Shown here: piece after piece, positions 24,855 through 35,400 of the stretch
Layout: every line of letters begins with the position of its first letter
Position numbering within the stretch: the first letter of the stretch is position 1
From: Bryobacteraceae bacterium
GTDB taxonomy: Bacteria > Acidobacteriota > Terriglobia > Bryobacterales > Bryobacteraceae
Direction of reading: 5' to 3'
DNA length: 64,000 bases
Assembly (NCBI GenBank): GCA_023384675.1
Contig: JAHDVK010000019.1
Span: 1-64,000, forward strand
The notes under the pieces: model-generated
Database searches by the model: none
Seen by the model: the letters and a program-made list of their open reading frames with translations, nothing else
Told to the model about the DNA's origin: nothing
Made by a program: the position numbers and the translations under genes

Positions 24855-25594
24855 AGCGCGGACGCGGCTTTCTCCTCGCGTTCGGCATCGGCGGCGCGGC
24901 CCAGCCGGCGATACACCCGGGCGAGCAGGTAGCGGATGGGCGCGCGCGCAGCATCCAGCGCGACGGCGCGTTCCAGATGCGGCAGCGCCTCCTCAATCCG
25001 GTCCATCTGCTGCAGCGCACGGCCCATCTGGAAATGGGCTTCCGCCGAGTCGGGATTGCCGGTGAGGGCTTCGCGCAGGGGGGTGAGCGCGTCCTCGGTC
25101 CGTCCGGCGCGGATGAGGAAGCGGGCGTACGCGGTGCGGGCCCGCTCGGCGGCTGCGTCGCGGCGGCCGATGGCCGCGCGGAAACGCTTTTCCGCTTCAG
25201 CGGCGCGCCCCAGCGCTTCCAGGGATTCGGCGATGGCGGTTTCGGCGCGGCCGCGCAAGGCGTCCACGCGCAGCGCGCGCTCGAGCGGCGCGAGCGCGTC
25301 CTCGAAGCGGTTTAGCACGTACAGCGCGCGGCCGTGGTAATAGCAGGCGTCGGTCAGCCGCGGATTCAACCGGCAGGCTTCGCCGAAGGGCGCTTCGGCT
25401 TCCCGGTAATCGCCGCGCGCGGCATGGACCACGCCCAGCACTTTCCAGGCCTGCGCATCGCGCGGGGCCAGACGCGTGGCCTGAGTCAGCAGCGAGATCG
25501 CCTCGTCATGGCGGCCCTGCTCAAAGGCCGCCACGCCGCGCCGGTATTCGTCGGTTTGCACGAACAGCAGCAGCGCGGCGAGGGTGGGCAGCAT
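24827..25594 (-). CDS. TPR repeat protein, probably exported
   Basis: A 255-aa protein with a short hydrophobic leader (LPTLAALLLFVQ) and then about six TPR units, for example YRRGVAAFEQGRHDEAISLLTQATRLAPRD, PDSAEAHFQMGRALQQMDRIEEALPHLERAVALD. TPR arrays mediate protein contacts; it may scaffold secreted enzymes or the nearby receptor and propeller proteins. I chose ATG 25594, which lies 2 nt after the arabinofuranosidase stop, indicating co-transcription with that gene. Its 3' end overlaps the convergent FG-GAP gene by 28 nt. Confidence 0.82.
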   Translation of the reverse strand: MLPTLAALLLFVQTDEYRRGVAAFEQGRHDEAISLLTQATRLAPRDAQAWKVLGVVHAARGDYREAEAPFGEACRLNPRLTDACYYHGRALYVLNRFEDALAPLERALRVDALRGRAETAIAESLEALGRAAEAEKRFRAAIGRRDAAAERARTAYARFLIRAGRTEDALTPLREALTGNPDSAEAHFQMGRALQQMDRIEEALPHLERAVALDAARAPIRYLLARVYRRLGRAADAEREEKAASALQGSSTSIR

Positions 25595-25596
25595 GG

Positions 25597-27135
<1,539 letters not shown>

Positions 27136-27164
27136 GGGATACTGCGCGGATTTTATCACCGCCC

Positions 27165-28418
27165 CTATTCCGTCCGCAGCGCCTCGGACGGATCCAGGCG
27201 CGCGGCGCGGAGGGCGGGCGCAAGCCCGCTGATCAGGCCGACCATCATCAATACCGCCGCGGAGGCGACCACCGTCACGGGCTTGATTCTCAACACCAGA
27301 TCGCCCTTGCCCGACGGATCCTCAAACATCGCCCCGAGCATCGGCAGCGGCGGCATCATCCAGACCACCGCATAGCTCAACGCGATCCCGAGCAGTCCTC
27401 CCGCAAAGGTCAAGGCGAACGCCTCGGCCAGAAACTGCAGCAGAATGTGGCGGCGGCGCGCTCCCAGCGCGCGGCGCAGGCCTATCTCGCGCGTGCGCTC
27501 GTTCACCGAGACCAGCAGGATATTCATTAGTCCGATCCCGCCGATGGCGAGGGTCAGCGCGCCGATAAACAGCAGCAGGAGCTGCAAGCCGATGGTCAAG
27601 CCGTCGATGATGGGCCGCAGGTTCGATGTACCAAAGCCATGCAGCGCGCGCGGGTCCTCCGGCTTGAATCCTTGCCGGCGGGCCAGCACGGCGCGAAACT
27701 GTTCCGCCGCGGCCTCTTCGAAAACGGGCGCCACCGGCTGCACGATGGCGGCGCTGGCGTAGCGCGTGCTCCACAGTTCGCCGGCCGTCGTGTAGGGTAT
27801 GAACGCGGAGCGGTCGTCCGGCCCGAAATAGTTCACGAACGAGAGCTTCGCGTCCATCACGCCGATGACAAGGAAACGAACGCCCTGGATCGTGACGGTC
27901 TCCCCGATGGCCGGCCGCGCGCCGAAGAGCTTCCGCTTGAGCCAGTCGCCCAAAAACACCACCCGGCGGCGCTCTCCGTAGTCTTCCGGCGACAGCCAGC
28001 GCCCCTCGACCGGGATTTGCGACCGGATCTCGCCAAACTCGACGCAAACTCCGCGCACATTCGCGCTTGCGTGGCGGTCGGAGGAACTCAAGGGAACGCG
28101 GCGGACAGTCTCCGGACAAACCCGCCGGATGAGCGGCGATTCGCGCTCGGCGGCCTCCAGGTCCGTCAGTTCAAGCCGGATGCGCTTGCCCGCGCGCTCT
28201 CCCCCCGCCTGCAGACTGGTTTGACCGGCGAACATCACCATGGCGGACCTAGAGAAATTCTGGAACGTCGTCATCATCAGCGCGCGGAACTCCGTTCCGT
28301 AGCTCAACAGCAGCGTCACGGCCGCAATGCCCCAAACGATGCCAAGCATCGTCAGCAGGCTGCGCGTCGGATTCCGCCGCAGCGCGTCCCATGCCTGGAT
28401 CAGAACCTCCTTCAGCAT
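27165..28418 (-). CDS. MacB-like ABC transporter permease (second of pair)
   Basis: A 417-aa FtsX/MacB-type permease: an N-terminal membrane segment ([21 protein letters not shown]), a large periplasmic core domain, and three C-terminal segments within which lies the conserved [22 protein letters not shown] motif. These permeases do mechanotransmission rather than classic import and need a cytoplasmic ATPase of the MacB/LolD type. None is encoded here. It starts 6 nt after the first permease gene and shares its layout, so the two likely form a heterodimer. Confidence 0.9.
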   Translation of the reverse strand: MLKEVLIQAWDALRRNPTRSLLTMLGIVWGIAAVTLLLSYGTEFRALMMTTFQNFSRSAMVMFAGQTSLQAGGERAGKRIRLELTDLEAAERESPLIRRVCPETVRRVPLSSSDRHASANVRGVCVEFGEIRSQIPVEGRWLSPEDYGERRRVVFLGDWLKRKLFGARPAIGETVTIQGVRFLVIGVMDAKLSFVNYFGPDDRSAFIPYTTAGELWSTRYASAAIVQPVAPVFEEAAAEQFRAVLARRQGFKPEDPRALHGFGTSNLRPIIDGLTIGLQLLLLFIGALTLAIGGIGLMNILLVSVNERTREIGLRRALGARRRHILLQFLAEAFALTFAGGLLGIALSYAVVWMMPPLPMLGAMFEDPSGKGDLVLRIKPVTVVASAAVLMMVGLISGLAPALRAARLDPSEALRTE

Positions 28419-28424
28419 TCCGGC

Positions 28425-29684
28425 CTACCCGCCCGCCTCGAAGCGCAGCGCCTCCACTGGGTCGATCGACGCCGCCCGCGACGCCGGATAGAGCGCCGCA
28501 CCCACGGCTACCAGCCCCAACAGCACGACGCAGAAGACGCCAACCTGCCAGGTGGCCCACAGCCCGGCGAAATACTGCGGCATCGGAAGCGTATTCACCG
28601 CCGCGCAGACCGCGTGCGCGAATGCCAACCCCGCGCCGCCGCTGAACAGCACGATCATCAGCGTTTCCAGAAAGAACATGCCCAGGATGCCGCGCGACGT
28701 CGCGCCCAGCGCCTTCCGCAGCCCGATCTCGCGCGTCCGCTCGCGCACCGCCACCAGCATCACGTTCATCGTGCCGATGCCGCCCAGCAGCAGCGTCACC
28801 ACACCCATGGACCCGAGAAAGTACTTCATGCCGTTGGCCAGGGTCTCGAAAGCGCGCGCCTGCCGCACGGTATCCCAGATGTAGGCCGCCTCTTCGTCTT
28901 CGGCGTCGAAACGATGGATCCGTGCCAGCGCGCGCCGAACCTCGCCAAGGCAGGCTTCGTGGCGGTCGAGCGATTTCGCCTTCACGATCAGTTGGTCGAT
29001 GGTCTGCGGCGGCCACGGTGGCGGCTGCGGAAGATCGCGGACCATACTCGAAAACGGGATGAAGATCTTGTTCACGTCGCGGCCGTCGTAACTTGAATCC
29101 TGCTCCTTTTCCTCCATCACGCCGATCACCTGATAAGGGCGGCCATTGATGGAGATCTCCGCATTGACGGCTTCGCGCTCGCCAAATAGCTGCTTCCGCG
29201 CCTCGCTGCCCAGATAAGCCACGCGCCGGGCCTCGAGCTCATCCTGCCAGGAGTAGAACCGGCCCGCTGCCGCGGGCAGGTGGCGTAATTGCTGATAAGG
29301 AGGATGCGATCCGCTCACCAGCAGCGAGGCAGAATTGTGGTCGCTGCGGATGGCCACCCCGCCGCGCGTCAGTTCCGGCAGGATGTATTCGCAGGAAGGA
29401 CAATCGGGCGCGATCAATGCGTGATCGTAAATCGTCCAGCGCACCGGCCGCCCCGCGCGCTCGCCGCCCGCCTGCATCGACGTCCGTCCGGGAAACACCA
29501 GCAGCAGGTTCTCCCCGAACTGCGATTGCATCTGCCGCTGGCCCTCGCGCAGGCCGTCGCCCGCGGCCGTCATCAGCGTGATCGACACCACGCCCCAGGC
29601 CAGTCCGAACATGGTCAGTCCGGTGCGCAGCCGGTGCGCCATCAAAGTCTGAAGAGTGTCGCGGAGCAGATCGCGGAAGGTCAT
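28425..29684 (-). CDS. MacB-like ABC transporter permease (first of pair)
   Basis: A 419-aa paralogue of the next gene, with the same topology: an N-terminal membrane segment (LRTGLTMFGLAWGVVSITLMTAAG), a periplasmic MacB-type core domain, and C-terminal membrane helices with [22 protein letters not shown]. Two different permeases encoded side by side suggest a heterodimeric machine. It follows the MacA-like adaptor gene by 31 nt. No ATP-binding subunit is found in this gene set. Confidence 0.9.
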   Translation of the reverse strand: MTFRDLLRDTLQTLMAHRLRTGLTMFGLAWGVVSITLMTAAGDGLREGQRQMQSQFGENLLLVFPGRTSMQAGGERAGRPVRWTIYDHALIAPDCPSCEYILPELTRGGVAIRSDHNSASLLVSGSHPPYQQLRHLPAAAGRFYSWQDELEARRVAYLGSEARKQLFGEREAVNAEISINGRPYQVIGVMEEKEQDSSYDGRDVNKIFIPFSSMVRDLPQPPPWPPQTIDQLIVKAKSLDRHEACLGEVRRALARIHRFDAEDEEAAYIWDTVRQARAFETLANGMKYFLGSMGVVTLLLGGIGTMNVMLVAVRERTREIGLRKALGATSRGILGMFFLETLMIVLFSGGAGLAFAHAVCAAVNTLPMPQYFAGLWATWQVGVFCVVLLGLVAVGAALYPASRAASIDPVEALRFEAGG

Positions 29685-29715
29685 GCAGGCACGAACGGAG
29701 GTGTCACCTCCAATT

Positions 29716-30930
29716 CTACTGCAGGATCACTTTCTGTCCTTCCTTCAGACCTGCCACCAGTTCCGTCTTGACGCCGTTGGAAATGCCCAGTTCGATGTCC
29801 AGCTTCCGGCGGCCCTTTTCCTGCGCGGCGTCCGGAATCTCCACCGAGGCCTTGCGCTGCTTGTCGTAGATCACCGCCGCCTCGGGAATCAGCAGCACGC
29901 CGGGGCGCTCCTCGAGGATAATCTCCGCGTTCGCGCTCATATTGGCTTTCAACTCGCGGCCCGGGTTGGCGATCGACACCTGCACCTCGAACGTAGTCAC
30001 GTTCTCCTTTTCCACGCCGAGCGGCGAGATCTTATAGACCTTCCCCTCGAACTTGCGGTCGCGGAAGCTCTCCACCACGATGCGCGCCATCTGTCCGACG
30101 AACACCTTCCCAATGTCGGCCTGGTCCACTCTGCCGCGCACGAATACGTCGCTCACGTCGCCCAGCGTGAAGATCGGCTGCGCCTGCGAACCCACCACCA
30201 GGATCGAACTCACCGCGTTGCCCACCTCGACACTGCGCGACAGCACCAACCCGTCGATCGGGCTGAGGATCGTCGCGTTCCGCAAATCTTCCTCGGCCCG
30301 TTCGAGCATCGCCTTGGCCTGCGCCACCTGCGCCTTGGCGCGTGTGATGTCGGCGCGTGCTACCGCCAGGCTGCTGGTGGCCGACATCTGCTTGTTCAGC
30401 GCCATCTGGTACATCTTCTCGGCGTCTTCCACCACCGATTTCGCCATCAGCCCCTCGCGGTGCAACTGCTGCGCGCGATCCATCGACAGCTTCAGAAACG
30501 GCAGATCGGGGCCCTGCGCGTCCACCCGGTTGCGCTCCAGTGAAGCCACCGCGGCGGTCTCGGCGGCCTCGGCGGCCTGCACGTTCGCGCGCAACTCGCG
30601 CACGCGCGCCTGCAGATCCTCCTTGTCAAGCTCCGCCAGAATCTGCCCCGCGCGCACCGTGTCGCCATAGTCCACGAAGATCTGCTTCACGATGCCGCTC
30701 GCCTTGGACTTCACTTCCACCGTCGAGCGAGGTTCAATCTTGCCTGTTGCCACCACGCTACGCGCAATGTCGCCGCGCTCGATGGCCACCAGTTTCGATG
30801 GGTCAATCGAGTGATTCGGCTTCAGCGCCGCGCGCACGGCCATACCCGCGCCCGCCAGCAGCGCCACCGCCACCAACCCCCAAATCCATTTGCGGGATTT
30901 CCCGCGCCCGTTCCGTCCGTTCGTAGCCAT
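29716..30930 (-). CDS. HlyD/MacA-type periplasmic adaptor subunit
   Basis: A 404-aa membrane-fusion protein. One N-terminal membrane anchor (WIWGLVAVALLAGAGMAV) is followed by a biotinyl-lipoyl-like half (GKIEPRSTVEVKSKASGIVKQIFVDYGDTVRAGQILAELD), a long coiled coil rich in Ala, Glu and Arg (roughly residues 100-220), and beta-barrel and membrane-proximal domains. It would bridge the two MacB-like permeases to an outer-membrane channel for export of a peptide, lipid or antibiotic. First gene of the adaptor-permease-permease operon. Divergent from the sulfatase at 31034 across about 100 bp. Confidence 0.9.
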   Translation of the reverse strand: MATNGRNGRGKSRKWIWGLVAVALLAGAGMAVRAALKPNHSIDPSKLVAIERGDIARSVVATGKIEPRSTVEVKSKASGIVKQIFVDYGDTVRAGQILAELDKEDLQARVRELRANVQAAEAAETAAVASLERNRVDAQGPDLPFLKLSMDRAQQLHREGLMAKSVVEDAEKMYQMALNKQMSATSSLAVARADITRAKAQVAQAKAMLERAEEDLRNATILSPIDGLVLSRSVEVGNAVSSILVVGSQAQPIFTLGDVSDVFVRGRVDQADIGKVFVGQMARIVVESFRDRKFEGKVYKISPLGVEKENVTTFEVQVSIANPGRELKANMSANAEIILEERPGVLLIPEAAVIYDKQRKASVEIPDAAQEKGRRKLDIELGISNGVKTELVAGLKEGQKVILQ

Positions 30931-31033
30931 TGTGATTTACCGCGAATCTCTCTTCGATGAGGAATACGCGCCTCACCGGGCGAGTGTTCCCACATTCTGC
31001 CTGCGCGCCTGCGTGATAGCATCGGGAGCAATT

Positions 31034-32395
31034 ATGTTGCGCCGCGATTTCCTCCACCTGTTGCCGGCCGCGGGCCTCGCCTCCCAAACGAGCCGCCCTC
31101 CTAACATTGTAGTGATCTTCGCCGACGACCTCGGCTACGGCGACGTGGGCTGCCAGGGCTCCCGCATCCGCACCCCCGCCATCGACCGCCTCGCCGCCGG
31201 GGGCATGCGCTTCACCCACGGCATCACCGCCAACCCCGTTTGTTCGCCCTCCCGCGCCGGCCTGCTCACCGGCCGCTATCCCACCCGCTGCGGCGTGCCC
31301 AACGTCTTTTTTCCGCGCGACGAGCAAGGCATGAACCTCGACGAACAAACCCTCGCGGACCTGCTCAAGCCGCGCGGCTACCGCTCCGCCTGTATCGGCA
31401 AGTGGCACCTCGGACACCATAAACCCTGGCTGCCCACCTCCCGTGGTTTCGATTCCTACTACGGCATCCCCTATTCGAACGACATGCGTCCAACGTGGCT
31501 CATGCGCGACACAGAAGTCATCGAGGAAAACGCCGATCAGACCACCATCACCCGACGCTACACCGAAGAGGCCGTCCGTTTCATCCAGAGCGCCGGACGC
31601 GAGCCGTTCTTCCTCTACATGCCCCACACGTTCCCCCACATTCCCCTGTTTGCCTCCGAAAAGTTCCGCGGTAAGAGCCGCCACGGCATCTATGGCGACG
31701 TCGTCGAGGAACTCGACTGGAGCGTCGGAGAGGTACTGAACGCGCTCGCGAAGCAAGGCGTGGACCGCAACACTCTCGTTCTGTTCTCCTCCGACAACGG
31801 CCCCTGGTATCAGGGCAGTTCCGGAGGCCTGCGCGGCCGCAAGGGCATGACCTGGGAAGGCGGCGTACGTGTGCCCTTCATCGCGCGCTGGCCCGCCCGC
31901 ATTCCGCGCGGGCGGGTATGCCATTCGCTCGTCTCAACGCTCGATCTGGTCCCTACCGTCTGCGGCATCACCGGCACGGCACTGCCCGCGAAGCCCATCG
32001 ACGGCAGCGACATCCTGCCGCTGCTCACCGGACAGCGAGCCTCGATTGAACGCGACCCCATCCTTTACTTCATGGGCCGCGCGCTCCACGCTGCCCGCTG
32101 GGGCAACTGGAAGCTCCACATCGCGCGCCACAATGCGGAAATGTACAGCGCCGCGCCTGCGGCGGGCCGGATGAGCCTGCTCCTGTCGCAGCCCGAGCTT
32201 TACAACCTCGAACTCGATCCCGACGAATCCGCCGATGTCGCCCCTGAAAATCCTGAGGTTGTCCAGCGCATCCGCGCGCACATCGACCAGGTGATACCCG
32301 GGTTCCCCGAGGACATCCGCCAGGCCTGGAAAACCATGCTCGACACGCCCACCGCCCCGCGGCCCACTGGCACGTTTCCAGCCAAGGCGGGCTAA
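31034..32395 (+). CDS. Sulfatase (type I, formylglycine-dependent), arylsulfatase A-like
   Basis: A 453-aa sulfatase. The metal site begins at IVVIFADDLGYGDVGC, and the modified residue is Cys70 in the canonical CSPSRAGLLTGR signature, which must be converted to formylglycine. Later segments KWHLGHH and LFSSDNGP complete the active site. A Tat-like N-terminus (LRRDFLHLLPAAGLAS) points to export. It hydrolyses a sulfate ester, perhaps on a glycan; substrate unknown. The start at ATG 31034 has GGGAG about 5 nt upstream. Located 54 nt before the corrinoid methyltransferase cluster on the same strand, but that cluster seems to have its own promoter. Confidence 0.93.
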   Translation: MLRRDFLHLLPAAGLASQTSRPPNIVVIFADDLGYGDVGCQGSRIRTPAIDRLAAGGMRFTHGITANPVCSPSRAGLLTGRYPTRCGVPNVFFPRDEQGMNLDEQTLADLLKPRGYRSACIGKWHLGHHKPWLPTSRGFDSYYGIPYSNDMRPTWLMRDTEVIEENADQTTITRRYTEEAVRFIQSAGREPFFLYMPHTFPHIPLFASEKFRGKSRHGIYGDVVEELDWSVGEVLNALAKQGVDRNTLVLFSSDNGPWYQGSSGGLRGRKGMTWEGGVRVPFIARWPARIPRGRVCHSLVSTLDLVPTVCGITGTALPAKPIDGSDILPLLTGQRASIERDPILYFMGRALHAARWGNWKLHIARHNAEMYSAAPAAGRMSLLLSQPELYNLELDPDESADVAPENPEVVQRIRAHIDQVIPGFPEDIRQAWKTMLDTPTAPRPTGTFPAKAG

Positions 32396-32409
32396 ACGCA
32401 ACGGCCACA

Positions 32410-32438
32410 TTGACCCATCCCGGAGTTTCCGGTACGCT
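32410..32438 (+). promoter_or_regulatory. Sigma-70-like promoter of the corrinoid cluster
   Basis: TTGACC (32410-32415), a 17-nt spacer, and TACGCT (32433-32438). The -35 box is near consensus and the spacing ideal; the -10 box matches half the consensus positions. Only 11 nt separate the -10 box from the ATG at 32450, leaving a very short leader without a Shine-Dalgarno site. Confidence 0.5.
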
Positions 32439-32449
32439 TATCGCAGGCT

Positions 32450-33706
32450 ATGCAGGACTCCCGCCAGCTCGTCGAGCAAGCCATCGCCAGGCGGCCCGGA
32501 CCCGTCCCGGTCGATTTCGGCTCCACTGCCGTTACCGGCATCCATGTCTCGGTCGTCGCCGCTCTGCGCGATCACTTCGGCCTCCCGAAGCAGCCCGTCA
32601 AGGTTCACGAACCGCTCCAGATGCTCGGCTGGCTCGAGGAAGACCTGAAACAGGCCATGGGCGTGGACGTGGAAGGCGTTTTTCGCACAAAGACCGCCTT
32701 CGGATTCGCAAATGAAAACTGGAAGCCCTGGGACTTTAATGGCCTTGAGGTGCTCGTCCCCGGCATGTTCAACACCACCGTGGACGCGAGTGGCGACACC
32801 CTGCTCTACCCCGAAGGCGACCTCGCCGCCGCTCCCTCCGGCCGCATGCCCAAAGGCTTTCATTTCTTCGACGCCATCATCCGCCAGAACCACTTCGATC
32901 CCGAGAACCTGAACGTCGAAGACAACTGCGAGGAGTTTCAGCCCATTTCCGAAGCCGATCTCAGCCTGATCGACGCCGAAACCGCGCGCGCCCAGGCCAC
33001 TGGCCGTTATGTCATCGCCAGCTTCGGCGGCACCTCCTTCGGCGATATCGCCCGCGTCCCCGGCACCGGCATGAAGGACCCGCGCGGCATCCGCGACGTC
33101 GCCGAATGGTACGTTTCGCTCCGCTCGCGCCGCGACTACGTCCACGCCGTCTTTGAGCGCGAATGCACGGTGGGCATCGCCAACCTCGCCCGCATACACG
33201 AGCGCGCCGGCTCCCGCGTGGGCGCGATCTTCGTCTGCGGCACCGATTTCGGCACCCAGACCTCCGCCTTCTGCTCCAAGGCCACGTTCGACGAACTCTG
33301 GCTGCCCTACTACCGCCGCGTCTGCGATTGGGTTCACGCTAATACCTCCTGGAAATGCTTCAAACATTCCTGCGGCAGCGTGGACCGCTTCATCCCCTCC
33401 TTCATCGAAGCCGGATTCGATATCCTCAACCCCGTGCAGTGCTCCGCCACCGGGATGGATCCCGAACACCTCAAACAGACCTACGGCGAGCGCATCACCT
33501 TCTGGGGCGGCGGCGTCGATACCCAGCACACGCTGCCCTTCGGCACGCCCGCCGAAGTCCGCGAACAGGTTCTCAGCCGCTGCGAGACCTTCGCCCGCGG
33601 CGGCGGCTTCGTCTTCAACTCGATCCACAACATCCAGGCCGGCACGCCAGTCGCCAACGTCGTGGCGATGCTCGATGCCGTGCGCGAATTCAACGGACGG
33701 AACTGA
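32450..33706 (+). CDS. UroD-fold corrinoid methyltransferase (MT1-like)
   Basis: A 418-aa protein of the uroporphyrinogen decarboxylase superfamily. Members that sit beside corrinoid proteins are methyltransferases and not haem enzymes. It has the zinc-binding His306-x-Cys308 in WKCFKHSCGSVD, but the third-ligand region of MtaA-type enzymes reads NSIHNIQAGTP, without the Cys, which fits a substrate-side (MT1) role better than an acceptor-side one. It would transfer a methyl group from an unknown methylated compound to the corrinoid protein encoded 6 nt downstream. First gene of an eight-gene cluster with its own promoter-like sequence. Confidence 0.78.
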   Translation: MQDSRQLVEQAIARRPGPVPVDFGSTAVTGIHVSVVAALRDHFGLPKQPVKVHEPLQMLGWLEEDLKQAMGVDVEGVFRTKTAFGFANENWKPWDFNGLEVLVPGMFNTTVDASGDTLLYPEGDLAAAPSGRMPKGFHFFDAIIRQNHFDPENLNVEDNCEEFQPISEADLSLIDAETARAQATGRYVIASFGGTSFGDIARVPGTGMKDPRGIRDVAEWYVSLRSRRDYVHAVFERECTVGIANLARIHERAGSRVGAIFVCGTDFGTQTSAFCSKATFDELWLPYYRRVCDWVHANTSWKCFKHSCGSVDRFIPSFIEAGFDILNPVQCSATGMDPEHLKQTYGERITFWGGGVDTQHTLPFGTPAEVREQVLSRCETFARGGGFVFNSIHNIQAGTPVANVVAMLDAVREFNGRN

Positions 33707-33712
33707 ACACCC

Positions 33713-34348
33713 ATGCCCGACCTCAACAAACTCAACCAGGCGATTCTCGAAGGCGACGCGAAAACCGCGGCCGCTGTCACCCAGGAGGCCCTCGACGCCG
33801 GCATCGACCCGAGCGTCCTCATCCAGCAGCATATGGTGCCTGCCATGGACGAAGTCGGCCGTCTCTATGAAGCCGAGGAGTACTTCGTGCCCGAACTGCT
33901 GCTCGCCGCCCGCGCCATGAAGGCCTCTCTCGAGTTGTTGCGCCCCCTGCTGGCCGCCAGCGGCGCCGAGCCCACCGGCCGCGTCGTGATCGGCACCGTC
34001 AAAGGCGACCTCCACGACATCGGCAAGAACCTTGTCGGCTCCATGCTCGAGGGCGGCGGCTTCGAGGTAATCGACCTCGGCGCCGACGTCGCGCCTGAGA
34101 AGTTCATCGACGCCATCCAGAACCGTGGCGCGAAGATCGTCTGCCTCTCCGCCCTGCTCACCGTCACCATGCCGTCGATGAAGAAAACCATCGAGGCGCT
34201 CGAGCAGGCCGGCGTCCGCCAGGACGTGAAAGTGCTGGTCGGCGGCGCGCCCGTCACGCCGCAATTCGCCACGGAAATCGGCGCCGACGGCTATGGCGAA
34301 ACCGCCAACGCGGCCGTCGCGCTCGCCCGCCGGTTCGTCCAGGGGTGA
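33713..34348 (+). CDS. Corrinoid (B12)-binding methyl-carrier protein, MtaC/MtbC family
   Basis: A 211-aa protein. Residues 1-85 form the four-helix cap typical of methyl carriers. The cobalamin-binding Rossmann part follows, with DLHDIGKN at 99-106 (His101 as lower cobalt ligand), SAL at 146-148 and LVGGAPVT at 176-183, which are the standard B12-binding marks. It shuttles the methyl group as methyl-Co(III) between the methyltransferases encoded around it. The preceding gene ends 6 nt upstream, and its stop overlaps the next gene's GTG start. Confidence 0.95.
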   Translation: MPDLNKLNQAILEGDAKTAAAVTQEALDAGIDPSVLIQQHMVPAMDEVGRLYEAEEYFVPELLLAARAMKASLELLRPLLAASGAEPTGRVVIGTVKGDLHDIGKNLVGSMLEGGGFEVIDLGADVAPEKFIDAIQNRGAKIVCLSALLTVTMPSMKKTIEALEQAGVRQDVKVLVGGAPVTPQFATEIGADGYGETANAAVALARRFVQG

Positions 34349-35400
34349 TCGCCGTGGACCGCGGGCTGTTCCCAAGTCTGGCGCGCCGCGGTCTCCGCTT
34401 TCCCATCGCGACCGACCTCGCCCTGCATGAACATCCCGATCCCGAGCACGCCCGGCGTGATCCGGTTGCGCTTGGCCGCATCGTCGCCCTTTCCGCACAG
34501 CGCTGGCAGTGTCCGCTCGCCATCCCCTTGATGGATCTGCGCCTCGAAAAGGCCGACCTGCTCAATGCGCTCGGCGTGCCCGAAGAGCAGGCCGAAGCCT
34601 TCCACTTCAACGAGCGCCCGCCCGCGACGCTTCCGCCCCGGATGTTCCTGCCCGCGCACGCCTCCGCCATTGGCGCCATCCGCTGGGTGCGCAGCCACAC
34701 CTCGCTTGTGCCGTGCGGCATGGCTCTCGGGCCGTTTTCGCTCCTCACCCGCCTGCTCACCGATCCCATCACCCCGCTCGCGCTGCTGGCCCGCGGCCTC
34801 ACCGCGGAAGACGATCCCGCCATCGGCATCGCCCTGCGCGCCCGTCAACTGGCGATCGAAACCGTCACTCGTTCCGTGCGCGCCCAACTCGAAGCGGGCG
34901 CACAAGTGGTGATCGTTTGCGAACCTTCGGCCTCCATCGCCTACCTGTCGCCGCGCCAGCACCGCTCCGGCGCCACCCTCTTCGAGGACTTTGTTCTTGC
35001 CCCGAACCGCGCCCTCCGCGACCAGATCCACGCCACCGGCGCGCTGCTGTTCTTTCACAACTGCGGCGAGTTGACCGAAGCCATGGTCGCCGCCTTCGCG
35101 CAGGACCTGCATCCCGAAGTGCTCAGCCTCGGCAGTTCGCGCGATCTCCCCGCTGACGCCGCGCTCATCCCCGAAGACGTCGTCCTCTATGGCAACCTGC
35201 CCACCCGCCGCTTCTATTCCGATGGCGCGCTGCCGGTGGAGGAGGTCGAGCGCCTCACCTGCGACCTGCTCCACCGTATGCGCGCCACCGGCCACGCCCA
35301 CATCCCCGGCTCCGAATGCGACGTCCTTCACGTGCCGGGTGCCACGGACACCATCGAGCGCAAACTCGCTGCCTTCATGAAAGCGGAGCCTGCCGCCTGA
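34345..35400 (+). CDS. UroD-fold protein, second corrinoid methyltransferase-like subunit
   Basis: A 351-aa uroporphyrinogen decarboxylase-fold protein, diverged from the other two in the cluster. Candidate zinc ligands are present: His238-x-Cys240 in FFHNCGE and Cys325 in PGSECDVLHVPG. A conserved CEPSASIAYLSP-type segment lies in the middle. It is probably a methyltransferase, but whether it works on a second substrate or with the corrinoid protein as acceptor side cannot be told. The GTG start at 34345 overlaps the corrinoid gene's stop (GTGA), so expression is coupled. Its stop overlaps the ATG of the transporter gene. Confidence 0.72.
   Translation: MIAVDRGLFPSLARRGLRFPIATDLALHEHPDPEHARRDPVALGRIVALSAQRWQCPLAIPLMDLRLEKADLLNALGVPEEQAEAFHFNERPPATLPPRMFLPAHASAIGAIRWVRSHTSLVPCGMALGPFSLLTRLLTDPITPLALLARGLTAEDDPAIGIALRARQLAIETVTRSVRAQLEAGAQVVIVCEPSASIAYLSPRQHRSGATLFEDFVLAPNRALRDQIHATGALLFFHNCGELTEAMVAAFAQDLHPEVLSLGSSRDLPADAALIPEDVVLYGNLPTRRFYSDGALPVEEVERLTCDLLHRMRATGHAHIPGSECDVLHVPGATDTIERKLAAFMKAEPAA

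Noticed and set aside
30931-32449. Cobalamin riboswitch before the corrinoid cluster
   Set aside because: The gaps (about 100 nt before the sulfatase, 54 nt before MT1) are too short and lack a B12-box-like motif.
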